From: Komarekiella atlantica HA4396-MV6
Lineage (GTDB): Bacteria; Cyanobacteriota; Cyanobacteriia; Cyanobacteriales; Nostocaceae
Assembly (NCBI GenBank): GCA_019359395.1
Contig: JAHHHK010000009.1
Span: 124,001 to 188,000, forward strand
Direction: 5' to 3'
DNA length: 64,000 nucleotides
In this document: piece by piece, positions 56,301 through 64,000 of the stretch
Numbering within the stretch: position 1 is the stretch's first letter
Layout: each line of letters starts with the position of its first letter
The notes under the pieces: generated by a model
Databases searched by the model: none
What the model was told of the DNA's origin: nothing
What the model saw: only the letters and a program-made list of their open reading frames with translations
Made by a program: the position numbers and the translations under genes

Positions 56301-59300
56301 AAATTTATTAGCGGGTATTTGGGCAGAAGTACTTGGTATTGAAAAAGTAAGTATTAATAATAGTTTCTTTGAATTAGGTGGGCATTCATTAATTGCCACT
56401 CGTGTAATTTCCCGAATTCGGCAAGTTTTTAAAGTAGAGCTTGCTTTACGTTATTTATTTGAAAAATCAACAATAGCTGGGTTAGCAAAAGAAATTGAAA
56501 AAGCGATTAAGGTAGACTCAAAAGACGAACCAAGAAATATTGAGCGGATTTCGCGATCGCAAGAATTACCGTTATCATTTGCTCAACAACGGTTATGGTT
56601 CCTTGATCAATTAGAGCCAAATAATCCCTTCTATAACATTGCTGCTGCTGTTCGCCTAGAGGGGCAACTAAATATAGGGGCACTAGAACAAAGTTTTAAC
56701 GAAATTATCAGTCGCCATGAAGCCCTACGAACCAATTTTCAAACAATAGAAGGGCAAGCGATCGCTATCATCTCAGAAGCGATATCATTAATATTACCAA
56801 CATTCGATATTAGCGAACTACCTTTAAATCTACAAGAAGCCGAAGTCAAAAAACAGGCTTCTCAAGAAGCACAGAAACCTTTTGATCTCAAGAGTGATTT
56901 GCTGCTGAGAGTGAAACTATTACGTCTTAATCAACAAGAACACATAATATTATTGACAATGCACCACATCGTCTCTGATGGTTGGTCAATAGATATACTA
57001 GTGCGGGAGTTGGCAACACTTTATCAAGCTTTCTGTAATGAACAACCCTCTGGTGCATCCGCTACGCATAGCTTGCATCTCCAAAGAAGTATACCGTTAC
57101 CTGCACTACCAATACAGTATGTAGACTTCGCGGCTTGGCAACGAGAATGGCTGCAAGGAAAAGTACTTAAAACTCAGATATCTTACTGGCTTAAGCAGTT
57201 AAAGAATGCCCCAAAAGTATTAGAGTTACCCACTGATTATCCAAGACCAGCAATTCAGACTTTTCGGGGTTCGACCTACTCATTTAAGCTATCTAATAAA
57301 CTCTCTTTTTCCTTAAATAAACTCAGCCAGCAGCAGGGAAGTACTTTATTTATGACTTTGTTAGCTGCTTTCCAAACATTGCTATGGCGTTATACAGGCA
57401 GCGAAGATATTGTAATCGGTTCACCCATTGCTAACCGCAACCGAGCAGAAATAGAAGGGTTAATTGGATTTTTTGTCAATACTTTAGTACTGCGGACTAA
57501 CTTAGCAGGAAATCCCAGTTTTGAAGAGTTACTTAAACGAGTACGGGAAGTAGCTTTAGGTGCTTACGCACATCAGGATTTACCTTTTGAGTTGTTAGTT
57601 GAAGAACTGCGACCACAGCGAGACTTAAGTCATACACCACTATTTCAAGTGATGTTTGTGCTTCAGAATGCGCCGATGTCTGCTTTAGAGTTACCTGGTT
57701 TGACTTTCAGCCCTTTAGAAAGCAATAGTGATAGTGCCAAGTTGGATTTAACCCTATATATAACTGAAACAGTTGAAGGACTACTGGGTAATTTAGAATA
57801 CAATACTGATTTATTTGAAGAGAGTTCCATACAAAGGATGGCGGCACATTTACAAACGTTGCTTGAAAGAATTGTTGTTAATTCAAAGCAGCGTTTATCA
57901 GAGTTACCGCTGTTAACTAAATCTGAGCAATACCAATTAATAGTTGAGTGGAATGATACAGAAGTAAAATATCCTCAACAATGCATCCATGAGTTATTTG
58001 AAGCGCAAGTAGAAAAAACACCCGATGCAGTAGCAGTGGTGTTTGCAGACCAAGAATTGACCTACAGCCAACTCAACACCAAAGCGAATCAACTAGGGCA
58101 TTATTTACAAGCTTTAGGAGTCAAACCAGAGGTATTAGTGGGGATTTGTCTAGAGCGTTCTTTAGAGATGGTCATCGGATTATTAGCCATCCTCAAAGCA
58201 GGAGGTGCATACATTCCACTAGACCCAGCATATCCCCAACAGCGATTGGCATTTATTTTAGAAGATACCCAAGCTTCAGTCTTACTAACTCAAACCTCAC
58301 TTTTACAAGCAATACCACAACATCAAGCTGAAGTTGTTTGTTTAGATGCAGATTGGCATTATATTGCCCAACAAAGCCAAGAACATTTATTTTCTCAGAG
58401 CACTCCTGACAACCTAGCTTATGTTATCTATACCTCTGGTTCAACAGGTAGACCAAAAGGTGTACAAATTCCTCACAGTGCTTTGAGCAACTTTTTGTAC
58501 TCCATGAGAGAAACGCCAGGGTTAACCCAGGAAGATACTTTACTAGCGGTAACAACATATTCCTTTGATATTGCAGCGTTAGAACTTTTTTTACCAATCA
58601 TAGTTGGTGGTCGTTTGGTAATCGCTAGTCGGAAAGTCGCCTCAGACGGAACGCAGTTATCAGTTTTACTGACAGACTCCAAAGCGACAGTTATGCAAGC
58701 CACACCAGCGACTTGGCAACTACTTATAACAGCAGGCTGGAGTGGTAATCAGCAATTAAAAATTCTTTGTGGTGGAGAGGCTTTATCTGGACATTTAGCC
58801 AATCAATTATTGGCTCGGTGTGCTTGTTTGTGGAATATGTATGGCCCGACAGAAACTACCATTTGGTCAGCAGCATCCCAGGTAGAAATAGATAGCACAA
58901 TTGTAGCGATTAGTCGTGCGATCGCAAATACGCAACTTTATATCCTAGACCAATACAGTCAGTTAGTTCCTGTAGGTGTAGCAGGCGAATTACATATTGG
59001 TGGGGATGGACTCGCACGAGGCTATTTTAACCGTCCTGACTTAACAGCAGAGAAATTTATCCCCAATCCCTTTAGTAAAAAAGCTGCACGTTTGTATAAA
59101 ACAGGGGATTTGGCACGCTATCTACCAAATGGAGAAATCGAGTACATTGGTCGAATTGACCACCAAGTAAAACTCCGTGGTTTCCGCATTGAATTGGGAG
59201 AAATTGAAGCAGTAATTAGCCAATACCAAGGAGTGCGCGAAGCTGTAGTTGTAGTACGCAATGATTCATTAGACTCTAAATGTTTAGTTGCTTATGTAAT

Positions 59301-61197
59301 CCCTCAAATCGAGCAAACGCTGATAATTTCTGAACTGCGTAGCTTTTTGGAGTCAAAGTTACCCAACTATATGCTACCAGGTGCTTTTGTAATATTAGAG
59401 GCACTACCGCTTACACCCAATGGCAAAGTTGACCGGAAAGCGTTACCTGCACTAGACTCAGTGCGTCCAGAGTTTGAAGACTTTGTTGCTCCTCAAACGC
59501 TCGTTGAAAAACAGTTGGCGATTATCTGGATGCAAATACTTGGCTTGGAAAAAATAGGAATAAACGATAACTTTTTTGAATTGGGTGGACACTCACTATT
59601 AGCAACCCAAGTTATATCCCGCATTAATCAAATATTTGATATCGAGTTACCATTGCGCCAAATTTTTGAATTATCAACGATAGCAAAAATAGCCAAAAGT
59701 ATCGAAGAGAAAAAAATAACCACTAAGTTAGCTCCACCAATAGAACGAGTTTCACGAGAGATAGAGTTACCTTTATCTTTTGCACAGCAGAGATTATGGT
59801 TTCTGCATCAATTAGATCCAAAGTCATATATTTATAATGGTTCTAGCGCGGTACTGCTACAAGGTTCGCTCAACGTAACGGCTTTAGAGCAAAGTATTAA
59901 CGAAATAGTGCGAAGACATGAAATATTACGAACATGTTTTCACTTAGTAAATGGGCAACCAGTTCAACTTATTGCTCCTGTAGCGATACAATTACCAATA
60001 GTAGATTTACAACATTTACCTGATACTGAACAAACAACAGATGTAAAAAAATTAAGGCTAGCAAGTTACCAACAACCGTTTGATTTAGCACAAGCCCCCT
60101 TGTTAAGGTTAACTCTTGTACGATTGAAAACTAGGGAATATATATTGTTAGTAACCATGCACCATATTATCTTTGATGCTTGGTCAGAAGGAGTCTTTAT
60201 CCAAGAATTATCAATACTTTATGAAGCTTTTTCTAACAATAATTCTTCACCTCTTCCAGAGATGAATATCCAGTATGCAGATTTTGCTACTTGGCAATAC
60301 AAGTGGTTGCAGGGTGAGGTACTTGATACGTTACTTAAATATTGGAAAAAGCAGTTAGGAGATAACTTACCAGTTTTACAATTACCTAAAATTCATCAGT
60401 TATCAGAAGTTAAAACTTCTCAGGAAAAGCGGCAAAATTTAATACTATCTAAGACATTATCTCAAGCCATTAAAAAGCTCAGTGATAGTCTTGGAACAAC
60501 ACTGTTTATGACGCTACTTGGAGCATTTAAGTTTTTGCTATATTGGTATACAGGTGACAAAGATATTGTTGTTGGTACCGATATTGCCAACCGTAATAGA
60601 ATTGAAATAGAGAATTTAATCGGATTTTTTGTTAATCAATTAGTGTTGCGTAGTCACTTGTCTGAAAATTTCACTTTTAGCGAATTTTTGCAACAAATTC
60701 GTCAAGTTTGTCTAGAAGCTTATGCCCACCAAGATTTACCATTTGAGAAACTAGTTAGCGCTCTTAATCCCAAAAGAGAATTAAACCAAACTCCTCTATT
60801 TCAAGTCAAGTTTATCCTGCAAAATGCTCCTATGCATCCTTTAGAGCTTGCAAATTTAACATTGACTCGCTTGGATGATTTAGAAAATACAGCAGCAAGA
60901 TTTGATCTCCTTCTGGAACTAACAGATACAGAGCAAGGAATAGTTGGATTATTAAAATATAACAAAGACTTATTTGATGCCAGTAGTATAGCCCGATTGC
61001 TAAATATTTTTGAAATAATTTTGTCTCAAATTGTTGTCAATCCTGCTATCAAATTAAATCAACTCGAAGAAATTATCGTTCAATCAGACAGAGAATATCA
61101 GTTAAGTGAAGAACGAAAGCGAAAAAAAGAATATCAACAAAAATTAAGCTTAATTAAGCGAAAAGCAATTGAAATTGTAACTGAAGTTAATGAGTAA
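53368..61197 (+). CDS. NRPS 2: C-A-T-C-A-T-C, ends in a stand-alone C domain
   Basis: A 2609-residue synthetase. C1 (53400-54690; Y-P-L-S-P-M-Q-Q-G-I-L-F-H, H-H-L-L-L-D-G) fits a domain accepting the upstream D-residue. A2 (54750-56250) has code D-L-F-N-N-A-L-T-Y-K, which I recall from Ala/Gly-type domains. T2 follows, then C2 (56565-57900; H-H-I-V-S-D-G), A3 (57970-59460; D-I-L-Q-L-G-M-I-W-K, Gly-like) and T3. C3 (59760-61090) reads H-H-I-I-F-D-A at 60160, with Ala for the motif's Gly, and is followed by a charged helical tail that could dock the next protein. There is no A or T domain after C3. GGGAG 9-13 nt upstream of the ATG supports this start. Confidence 0.93.
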   Translation: MSVKNKNIEDFYPLSPMQQGILFHSLAAKSGIYFEQFSLTIQGKLNIPEFRRAWQYVVERHSILRTCFVWEGLKEPVQIVHRQVSLPWQEYNWQHLSLEEQQQKLELFWQSDRSRGLELTQPPLMRFTLVQLSDNSYNFTWSHHHLLLDGWSVPLVFKEVFACYKAFNNGQDVDLEPIRPYRDYIVWLQQQNLFEAETFWRQLLKGFTAPTQLLVNQGARKLLTQTDDSKEREVKLSVVTTARLQSLAKQHQLTLNTLVQGAWALLLSRYSGQEDVVFGAVTSGRPPTLAKVESMVGLLINTLPIRAQVSPEEFILPWLGKIRDQLVEARQYEYTPLVKVQGWSEVPKDLSLFESIVVFENYPIDASLLEQNLNLKIKDFHAFERTNYPITLTVIPGENLLLKITCSDRFDTNTITRMLGHLQTLLENMLTKTQQRLGELSLLTEAERHQLLVEWNDTEVKYPQQCIHELFEAQVEKTPDAVAVVFADQELTYSQLNTKANQLGHYLQSIGVKPEVLVGICLERSLEMVIGLLAILKAGGAYIPLDPAYPQQRLAFILEDTQASVLLTQTSLLQAIPQHQAEVVCLDADWHYIAQQSQEHLFSQSTPDNLAYVIYTSGSTGRPKGVMIKHASTVAMLDWANKTFEMKAKKGVLASTSICFDLSVFEIFVPLCCGGKVLLIENALHLPTLATAESITLINTVPSVISQLLKTDGIPTSVQTVNIAGEPLHNQLVQQLYQQENIQQVFNLYGPSEDTTYSTSALIQKGNSDIPPIGRPIHNTQIYLLDQNYQPVPVGVPGMLYIGGAGLARGYLNQPELTADKFIPNPFQRGKGEEDQSSNSARLYKTGDLARYLPNGEIEYIGRIDYQVKVRGFRIELGEIEALINQHPAVQETVVIVGEDFGNSQRLVAYVVPQAQTLTIAELRGFLESKLPSYMIPGAFVILEALPLTPNGKVNRKALPIPDTQTSSNIIPPSTPIENLLAGIWAEVLGIEKVSINNSFFELGGHSLIATRVISRIRQVFKVELALRYLFEKSTIAGLAKEIEKAIKVDSKDEPRNIERISRSQELPLSFAQQRLWFLDQLEPNNPFYNIAAAVRLEGQLNIGALEQSFNEIISRHEALRTNFQTIEGQAIAIISEAISLILPTFDISELPLNLQEAEVKKQASQEAQKPFDLKSDLLLRVKLLRLNQQEHIILLTMHHIVSDGWSIDILVRELATLYQAFCNEQPSGASATHSLHLQRSIPLPALPIQYVDFAAWQREWLQGKVLKTQISYWLKQLKNAPKVLELPTDYPRPAIQTFRGSTYSFKLSNKLSFSLNKLSQQQGSTLFMTLLAAFQTLLWRYTGSEDIVIGSPIANRNRAEIEGLIGFFVNTLVLRTNLAGNPSFEELLKRVREVALGAYAHQDLPFELLVEELRPQRDLSHTPLFQVMFVLQNAPMSALELPGLTFSPLESNSDSAKLDLTLYITETVEGLLGNLEYNTDLFEESSIQRMAAHLQTLLERIVVNSKQRLSELPLLTKSEQYQLIVEWNDTEVKYPQQCIHELFEAQVEKTPDAVAVVFADQELTYSQLNTKANQLGHYLQALGVKPEVLVGICLERSLEMVIGLLAILKAGGAYIPLDPAYPQQRLAFILEDTQASVLLTQTSLLQAIPQHQAEVVCLDADWHYIAQQSQEHLFSQSTPDNLAYVIYTSGSTGRPKGVQIPHSALSNFLYSMRETPGLTQEDTLLAVTTYSFDIAALELFLPIIVGGRLVIASRKVASDGTQLSVLLTDSKATVMQATPATWQLLITAGWSGNQQLKILCGGEALSGHLANQLLARCACLWNMYGPTETTIWSAASQVEIDSTIVAISRAIANTQLYILDQYSQLVPVGVAGELHIGGDGLARGYFNRPDLTAEKFIPNPFSKKAARLYKTGDLARYLPNGEIEYIGRIDHQVKLRGFRIELGEIEAVISQYQGVREAVVVVRNDSLDSKCLVAYVIPQIEQTLIISELRSFLESKLPNYMLPGAFVILEALPLTPNGKVDRKALPALDSVRPEFEDFVAPQTLVEKQLAIIWMQILGLEKIGINDNFFELGGHSLLATQVISRINQIFDIELPLRQIFELSTIAKIAKSIEEKKITTKLAPPIERVSREIELPLSFAQQRLWFLHQLDPKSYIYNGSSAVLLQGSLNVTALEQSINEIVRRHEILRTCFHLVNGQPVQLIAPVAIQLPIVDLQHLPDTEQTTDVKKLRLASYQQPFDLAQAPLLRLTLVRLKTREYILLVTMHHIIFDAWSEGVFIQELSILYEAFSNNNSSPLPEMNIQYADFATWQYKWLQGEVLDTLLKYWKKQLGDNLPVLQLPKIHQLSEVKTSQEKRQNLILSKTLSQAIKKLSDSLGTTLFMTLLGAFKFLLYWYTGDKDIVVGTDIANRNRIEIENLIGFFVNQLVLRSHLSENFTFSEFLQQIRQVCLEAYAHQDLPFEKLVSALNPKRELNQTPLFQVKFILQNAPMHPLELANLTLTRLDDLENTAARFDLLLELTDTEQGIVGLLKYNKDLFDASSIARLLNIFEIILSQIVVNPAIKLNQLEEIIVQSDREYQLSEERKRKKEYQQKLSLIKRKAIEIVTEVNE
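54727..55245 (+). repeat. 519-bp near-identical segment, copy 1 (A2 N-terminal part)
   Basis: It is the same as 57946-58464 except for about ten scattered bases. It covers the C-to-A linker and the adenylation domain up to the R-P-K-G-V of core motif A3 and stops there abruptly. Confidence 0.93.
57946..58464 (+). repeat. 519-bp near-identical segment, copy 2 (A3 N-terminal part)
   Basis: The second copy lies exactly 3219 bp after copy 1. The last roughly 270 bases are identical in both copies. The sequences separate immediately after motif A3, where the substrate-binding subdomain starts. Confidence 0.93.
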
Positions 61198-62245
61198 AAT
61201 GAAACCAACCAAAATAATTAATTCTGAATTACAACAGAAATTCCACAAAGGTGGGAGAAAATCCATCCATTTAGAAACCGAACTAATTAAATTAGATAAG
61301 TTTGGAGATGAGCAAAGCTTACCGTTAATCATAAAACCATCTATATCAGATGTTGATATTGCAGATTGGGCGGAGGCAAATAGAGAATTTGTAAATACAA
61401 ATTTAATTAAATATGGTGCTATACTTTTCAAAGGATTTAATATTACTACAGCAGCCGCATTTGAAAGATTTGGTCTAGCGGTTTGTTCAGAACTATTTAA
61501 TGAAAATGGTGAACATACCCGCGAAACAGTAAGCGGTAAAGTTTATACTCCAGTTTTTTATCCTGCTGATAGCAAGTTACTGTGGCATAACGAGAATTCT
61601 TTTAATTATCGATGGCCTGTGAAAATTTTGTTCGGCTGTCGTCAACCTGCACAACAAGGAGGAGAAACCCCAATAGTTGATAGTCGTAAGGTATTTCAAT
61701 TAATAAAACCCAAAGTTAGAGAACATTTTGCTGAAAAACAAGTTATGTATGTTCGTAACTATGGCAACGGATTAGGGCTTGATTGGCAAACAGTTTTTCA
61801 AACTCAAAGTAGAGCAGATGTAGAAAAGTTTTGTCAAAATAATTTAATTGATTTTGAATGGAAGAATGATGGTGGGTTGAGAACTATTTCTATTCGTCCA
61901 GCGGTAATCAAACATCCTCAAACAGGCGAACTTTCTTGGTTTAATCAAGCACAACATTGGCATTTAGCTTGTTTGGATACACAAACTCGTGAGTCATTAC
62001 TGTCATCTTTTAAAAAAGCAGATTTGCCACGAAATTGCTTTTATGGAGATGGTACTTCTATTGAAGACTCTACAATGCTTGATATCTGTGAGGTATATCA
62101 GAAATTAGAAGTATGTTTTCCTTGGCAACAAGGAGACATATTATTACTGGACAACGTGTTAACCGCTCATGGACGCAATCCCTATGTAGGAGAACGCAAG
62201 CTTTTTGTTGCGATGAGCGAACTGATAAGTTTTAGTCAAACTTGA
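61190..62245 (+). CDS. TauD/SyrP-like Fe(II)/2-oxoglutarate dioxygenase (amino-acid beta-hydroxylase)
   Basis: This 351-residue non-haem iron dioxygenase has iron ligands H133 and E135 (L-W-H-N-E-N-S) and H327 (T-A-H-G-R), with R336 in the 2-oxoglutarate-binding position. H-x-E instead of TauD's H-x-D is the pattern of SyrP-type enzymes that hydroxylate carrier-bound aspartate. Its start overlaps the end of NRPS 2 by 8 nt, so it is translated with it. It is separated from NRPS 3 by a 270-bp spacer containing a repeat. Location and type point to beta-hydroxylation of an Asp loaded on NRPS 3. Confidence 0.9.
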   Translation: MSKMKPTKIINSELQQKFHKGGRKSIHLETELIKLDKFGDEQSLPLIIKPSISDVDIADWAEANREFVNTNLIKYGAILFKGFNITTAAAFERFGLAVCSELFNENGEHTRETVSGKVYTPVFYPADSKLLWHNENSFNYRWPVKILFGCRQPAQQGGETPIVDSRKVFQLIKPKVREHFAEKQVMYVRNYGNGLGLDWQTVFQTQSRADVEKFCQNNLIDFEWKNDGGLRTISIRPAVIKHPQTGELSWFNQAQHWHLACLDTQTRESLLSSFKKADLPRNCFYGDGTSIEDSTMLDICEVYQKLEVCFPWQQGDILLLDNVLTAHGRNPYVGERKLFVAMSELISFSQT

Positions 62246-62324
62246 AATAGTTAATATTTTTATTAGACTCACTGTATCTATCAATATTGACCGTTTTTAT
62301 ATAACTAGTCGACTGAGGTACAAA

Positions 62325-62405
62325 TTTATCGGTGTTTATCGGTGTTTATCTGTCTTGAAAAGTTTTGCGCTCCTGTTACCCGGAGCTTCGCTTACTTTTT
62401 GCTGT
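62325..62405. repeat. GAAAAGTT-ended element inside the synthetase operon
   Basis: TTTATCGGTGTTTATCGGTG is followed by TCTTGAAAAGTT, a short GC-rich core (CTGTTACCCGGAGC) and ACTTTTTGCTG. The AAACACCGATA flank occurs inverted at 30549. It is the only repeat between NRPS genes here and lies between the hydroxylase and NRPS 3. Confidence 0.65.
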
Positions 62406-62516
62406 GGTTAATTACAACTTCTGTGTACCTTACTTAAGTGAGAACCGCTATAACTATCTCTTGAAAAAAAAGTTGAAAAACTTTGACTCAATTTTAAACC
62501 GGATTGGACAAGAAAA

Positions 62517-64000
62517 ATGCAAGCAAAAACTCAAGGTTTTCCACTATCACCTCAACAAAAGCACCTTTGGTTAGTACAGCAAGGTAGTAATGTATATCGG
62601 AATCAATGTGCTATTTTTATTGAAGGAAACATAGAATTAGATATATTAAAAGAAGCGTTACAGAAAGTTATTGCCAGAAATGAGATTCTTCGCACAACTT
62701 TTCATCGTCCGCGTGGTTTAAAGATACCTGTTCAGGTTATAGATTCTGACATTAATCTTATTTTAAATGAACATATTTTAGAAAATCAATCTTCTCAATT
62801 GGAAGAAACAGAAGCACTTTTCGAGAAAATTAAGGAACAATCCATAAAATGTCAAGAAACCCAACTATTTAAAGCAGACTTAGTAAAATGCACATCGAAT
62901 AAGTACGTTTTATTTATTAATTTATCATCCCTATGTACAGACTATAAAACATTAAAAAATATAGTTAATGAAATTAGTCAGTATTACGCTGCCTGCTTAC
63001 ATAATGCAGAATTAAGCGAGGAACCACTACAATATGCTGATGTCGCTACATGGCAAAATGAATTACTTGAAGCAAAAGAAACTACAACAGGGAAGAAATA
63101 TTGGCAACAAGTAGATTTTTCGGTTTTGGATAACTTAAAACTTCCTTTTGAAAATCACCTTTCTGAAGCATCGGAATTTGATCCTCAATTGATTAAGTTA
63201 GCGATTCACAGTGATTTCCTTGTTAAGATTGAAGAACTTGTCGAAAAATATGAAATCTCGATTAATATATTTTTCCTTACTTGCTGGCAAATTCTACTTT
63301 GGCGTCTAACTGGACAATCAAACTTAATTATAGGTCTTGGCTGTGATGGTCGCAATTATGAAGAATTAAAAGCAGCACTAGGTTTATTTGCCAAATATTT
63401 ACCGCTTGCTTGTCATTTGGAAGACAATGATACATTCAGTAATACCTTGATACAAGTAAGCAACTTAACAGATGAAACATTTGAATGGCAGGATAGTTTC
63501 AGTTGGGATACATTATCTAACACAAATATAGATGATATAGAAAGGTCATTTTTACCATTTTGTTTTGATTTTGAGGAAATAGTAACTAATTATTATGCTC
63601 CTCAATTAGTATTTTCAATTTATCAACATTACACCTGTTTTGACCGATTTAAAATCAAGCTTTCTTGTGCTCATACGCCAAACGAATTAGTTAAAATAGA
63701 ATTTCATTATGATGCCAAATCTTTCTGTAGAGAAGATATTCAACGTTTGGCGGCTCAGTGGCAAACTCTGTTAATGAGTGTTATTAATAATCCCTTGACA
63801 GCGATATCACAATTGGATATCTTCAGTGAACAAGAACGAGAAGAACTTTTAGTTGCATTCAACAATACTAAAACAGCAGAGCTACAATACAAGTGCATCC
63901 ATCATTGGTTTGAACAGCAGTGCGATCGCACGCCAGACAACATTGCTATCATTTATAAAAATCAGCAATTTACCTACCAAGAATTAAACACTCGTGCTAA
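62517..64000 (+). CDS. NRPS 3: histidine-less condensation-fold domain then A domain (truncated by window)
   Basis: 494 codons are visible. The ATG at 62517 follows an in-frame stop at 62484, and the protein starts directly with a condensation-superfamily fold (F-P-L-S-P-Q-Q-K-H-L-W-L). The catalytic site H-H-x-x-x-D-G reads S-S-L-C-T-D-Y (residues 137-143), so it cannot use the normal histidine. An A domain begins near 63892 (T-P-D-N-I-A-I-I-Y, Q-F-T-Y-Q-E-L-N-T-R-A) and runs off the window. From the known siderophore literature (interface domains), this domain should recruit the beta-hydroxylase at 61190 to the Asp-loading module. It could instead be a dead C domain. The A specificity lies outside the window. 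Confidence 0.85.
   Translation, partial: MQAKTQGFPLSPQQKHLWLVQQGSNVYRNQCAIFIEGNIELDILKEALQKVIARNEILRTTFHRPRGLKIPVQVIDSDINLILNEHILENQSSQLEETEALFEKIKEQSIKCQETQLFKADLVKCTSNKYVLFINLSSLCTDYKTLKNIVNEISQYYAACLHNAELSEEPLQYADVATWQNELLEAKETTTGKKYWQQVDFSVLDNLKLPFENHLSEASEFDPQLIKLAIHSDFLVKIEELVEKYEISINIFFLTCWQILLWRLTGQSNLIIGLGCDGRNYEELKAALGLFAKYLPLACHLEDNDTFSNTLIQVSNLTDETFEWQDSFSWDTLSNTNIDDIERSFLPFCFDFEEIVTNYYAPQLVFSIYQHYTCFDRFKIKLSCAHTPNELVKIEFHYDAKSFCREDIQRLAAQWQTLLMSVINNPLTAISQLDIFSEQEREELLVAFNNTKTAELQYKCIHHWFEQQCDRTPDNIAIIYKNQQFTYQELNTRA

Noticed and set aside
62365-62574. 69-codon frame before NRPS 3
   Set aside because: It overlaps the true NRPS 3 start in another frame and begins in a repeat.
62517-63880. 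Heterocyclisation domain at the start of NRPS 3
   Set aside because: The D-x-x-x-x-D motif of Cy domains is not present; S-S-L-C-T-D-Y fits an interface-type or dead C domain better.

Overview
The window comes from a filamentous, probably Nostocales-type cyanobacterium. The evidence is the low GC content, many copies of the HIP1 octamer GCGATCGC, heptameric short tandem repeats, a PEP-CTERM protein, a TPR-CHAT protein, an AMIN-domain TonB receptor and a very high load of small dispersed palindromic repeats between genes. No IS transposase gene, CRISPR array, tRNA or rRNA was found.

Positions 1-14 kb: the start of an FAD monooxygenase, the 2Fe-2S and FAD subunits of a PaoABC-like molybdenum hydroxylase (its Mo subunit lies 10 kb away on the other strand at 11719-13929), a PlsC-like acyltransferase, a di-haem cytochrome c, a PEP-CTERM protein, two unrecognised proteins, an 84-bp minisatellite and a secreted TPR-CHAT protein built on ten near-identical 120-bp repeats. 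Positions 14-30 kb: a sulfur-related group (class V PLP enzyme, sulfite oxidase, TauE/SafE exporter), an AAA-like/GGDEF fusion, rplU-rpmA, a glutathionyl-hydroquinone-reductase-like GST, aspartoacylase, a dynamin-like GTPase and a membrane-anchored esterase. These genes are separated by repeat-rich spacers.

Positions 30.5-64 kb form an iron/siderophore island. On the minus strand lie a penicillin-acylase-family Ntn hydrolase and FetA/FetB. On the plus strand lie two FecCD-type permeases and a FecE-type ATPase, followed by an O-methyltransferase and an ABC exporter. A siderophore-binding lipoprotein and a TonB-dependent siderophore receptor follow on the minus strand. After a 1.1-kb gene-free gap come a cupin-8 oxygenase and a nonribosomal peptide assembly line: FAAL-ACP-C-A-T-E, then C-A-T-C-A-T-C, then a TauD/SyrP-like dioxygenase, then the beginning of a third synthetase whose first domain is a condensation-fold domain without the catalytic histidines, followed by an A domain cut by the window edge.

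Read together, the island should make, export, re-import and possibly de-acylate a lipopeptide siderophore carrying a beta-hydroxylated residue, most likely beta-hydroxyaspartate. The terminal C domain of synthetase 2, the hydroxylase gene and the histidine-less domain of synthetase 3 look like a C / hydroxylase / interface-A module split over two proteins. This is the most interesting system in the window. It resembles the cyanobacterial beta-hydroxyaspartate lipopeptide siderophores (cyanochelin class, recalled from the literature), but the chemistry here is inferred from sequence only.
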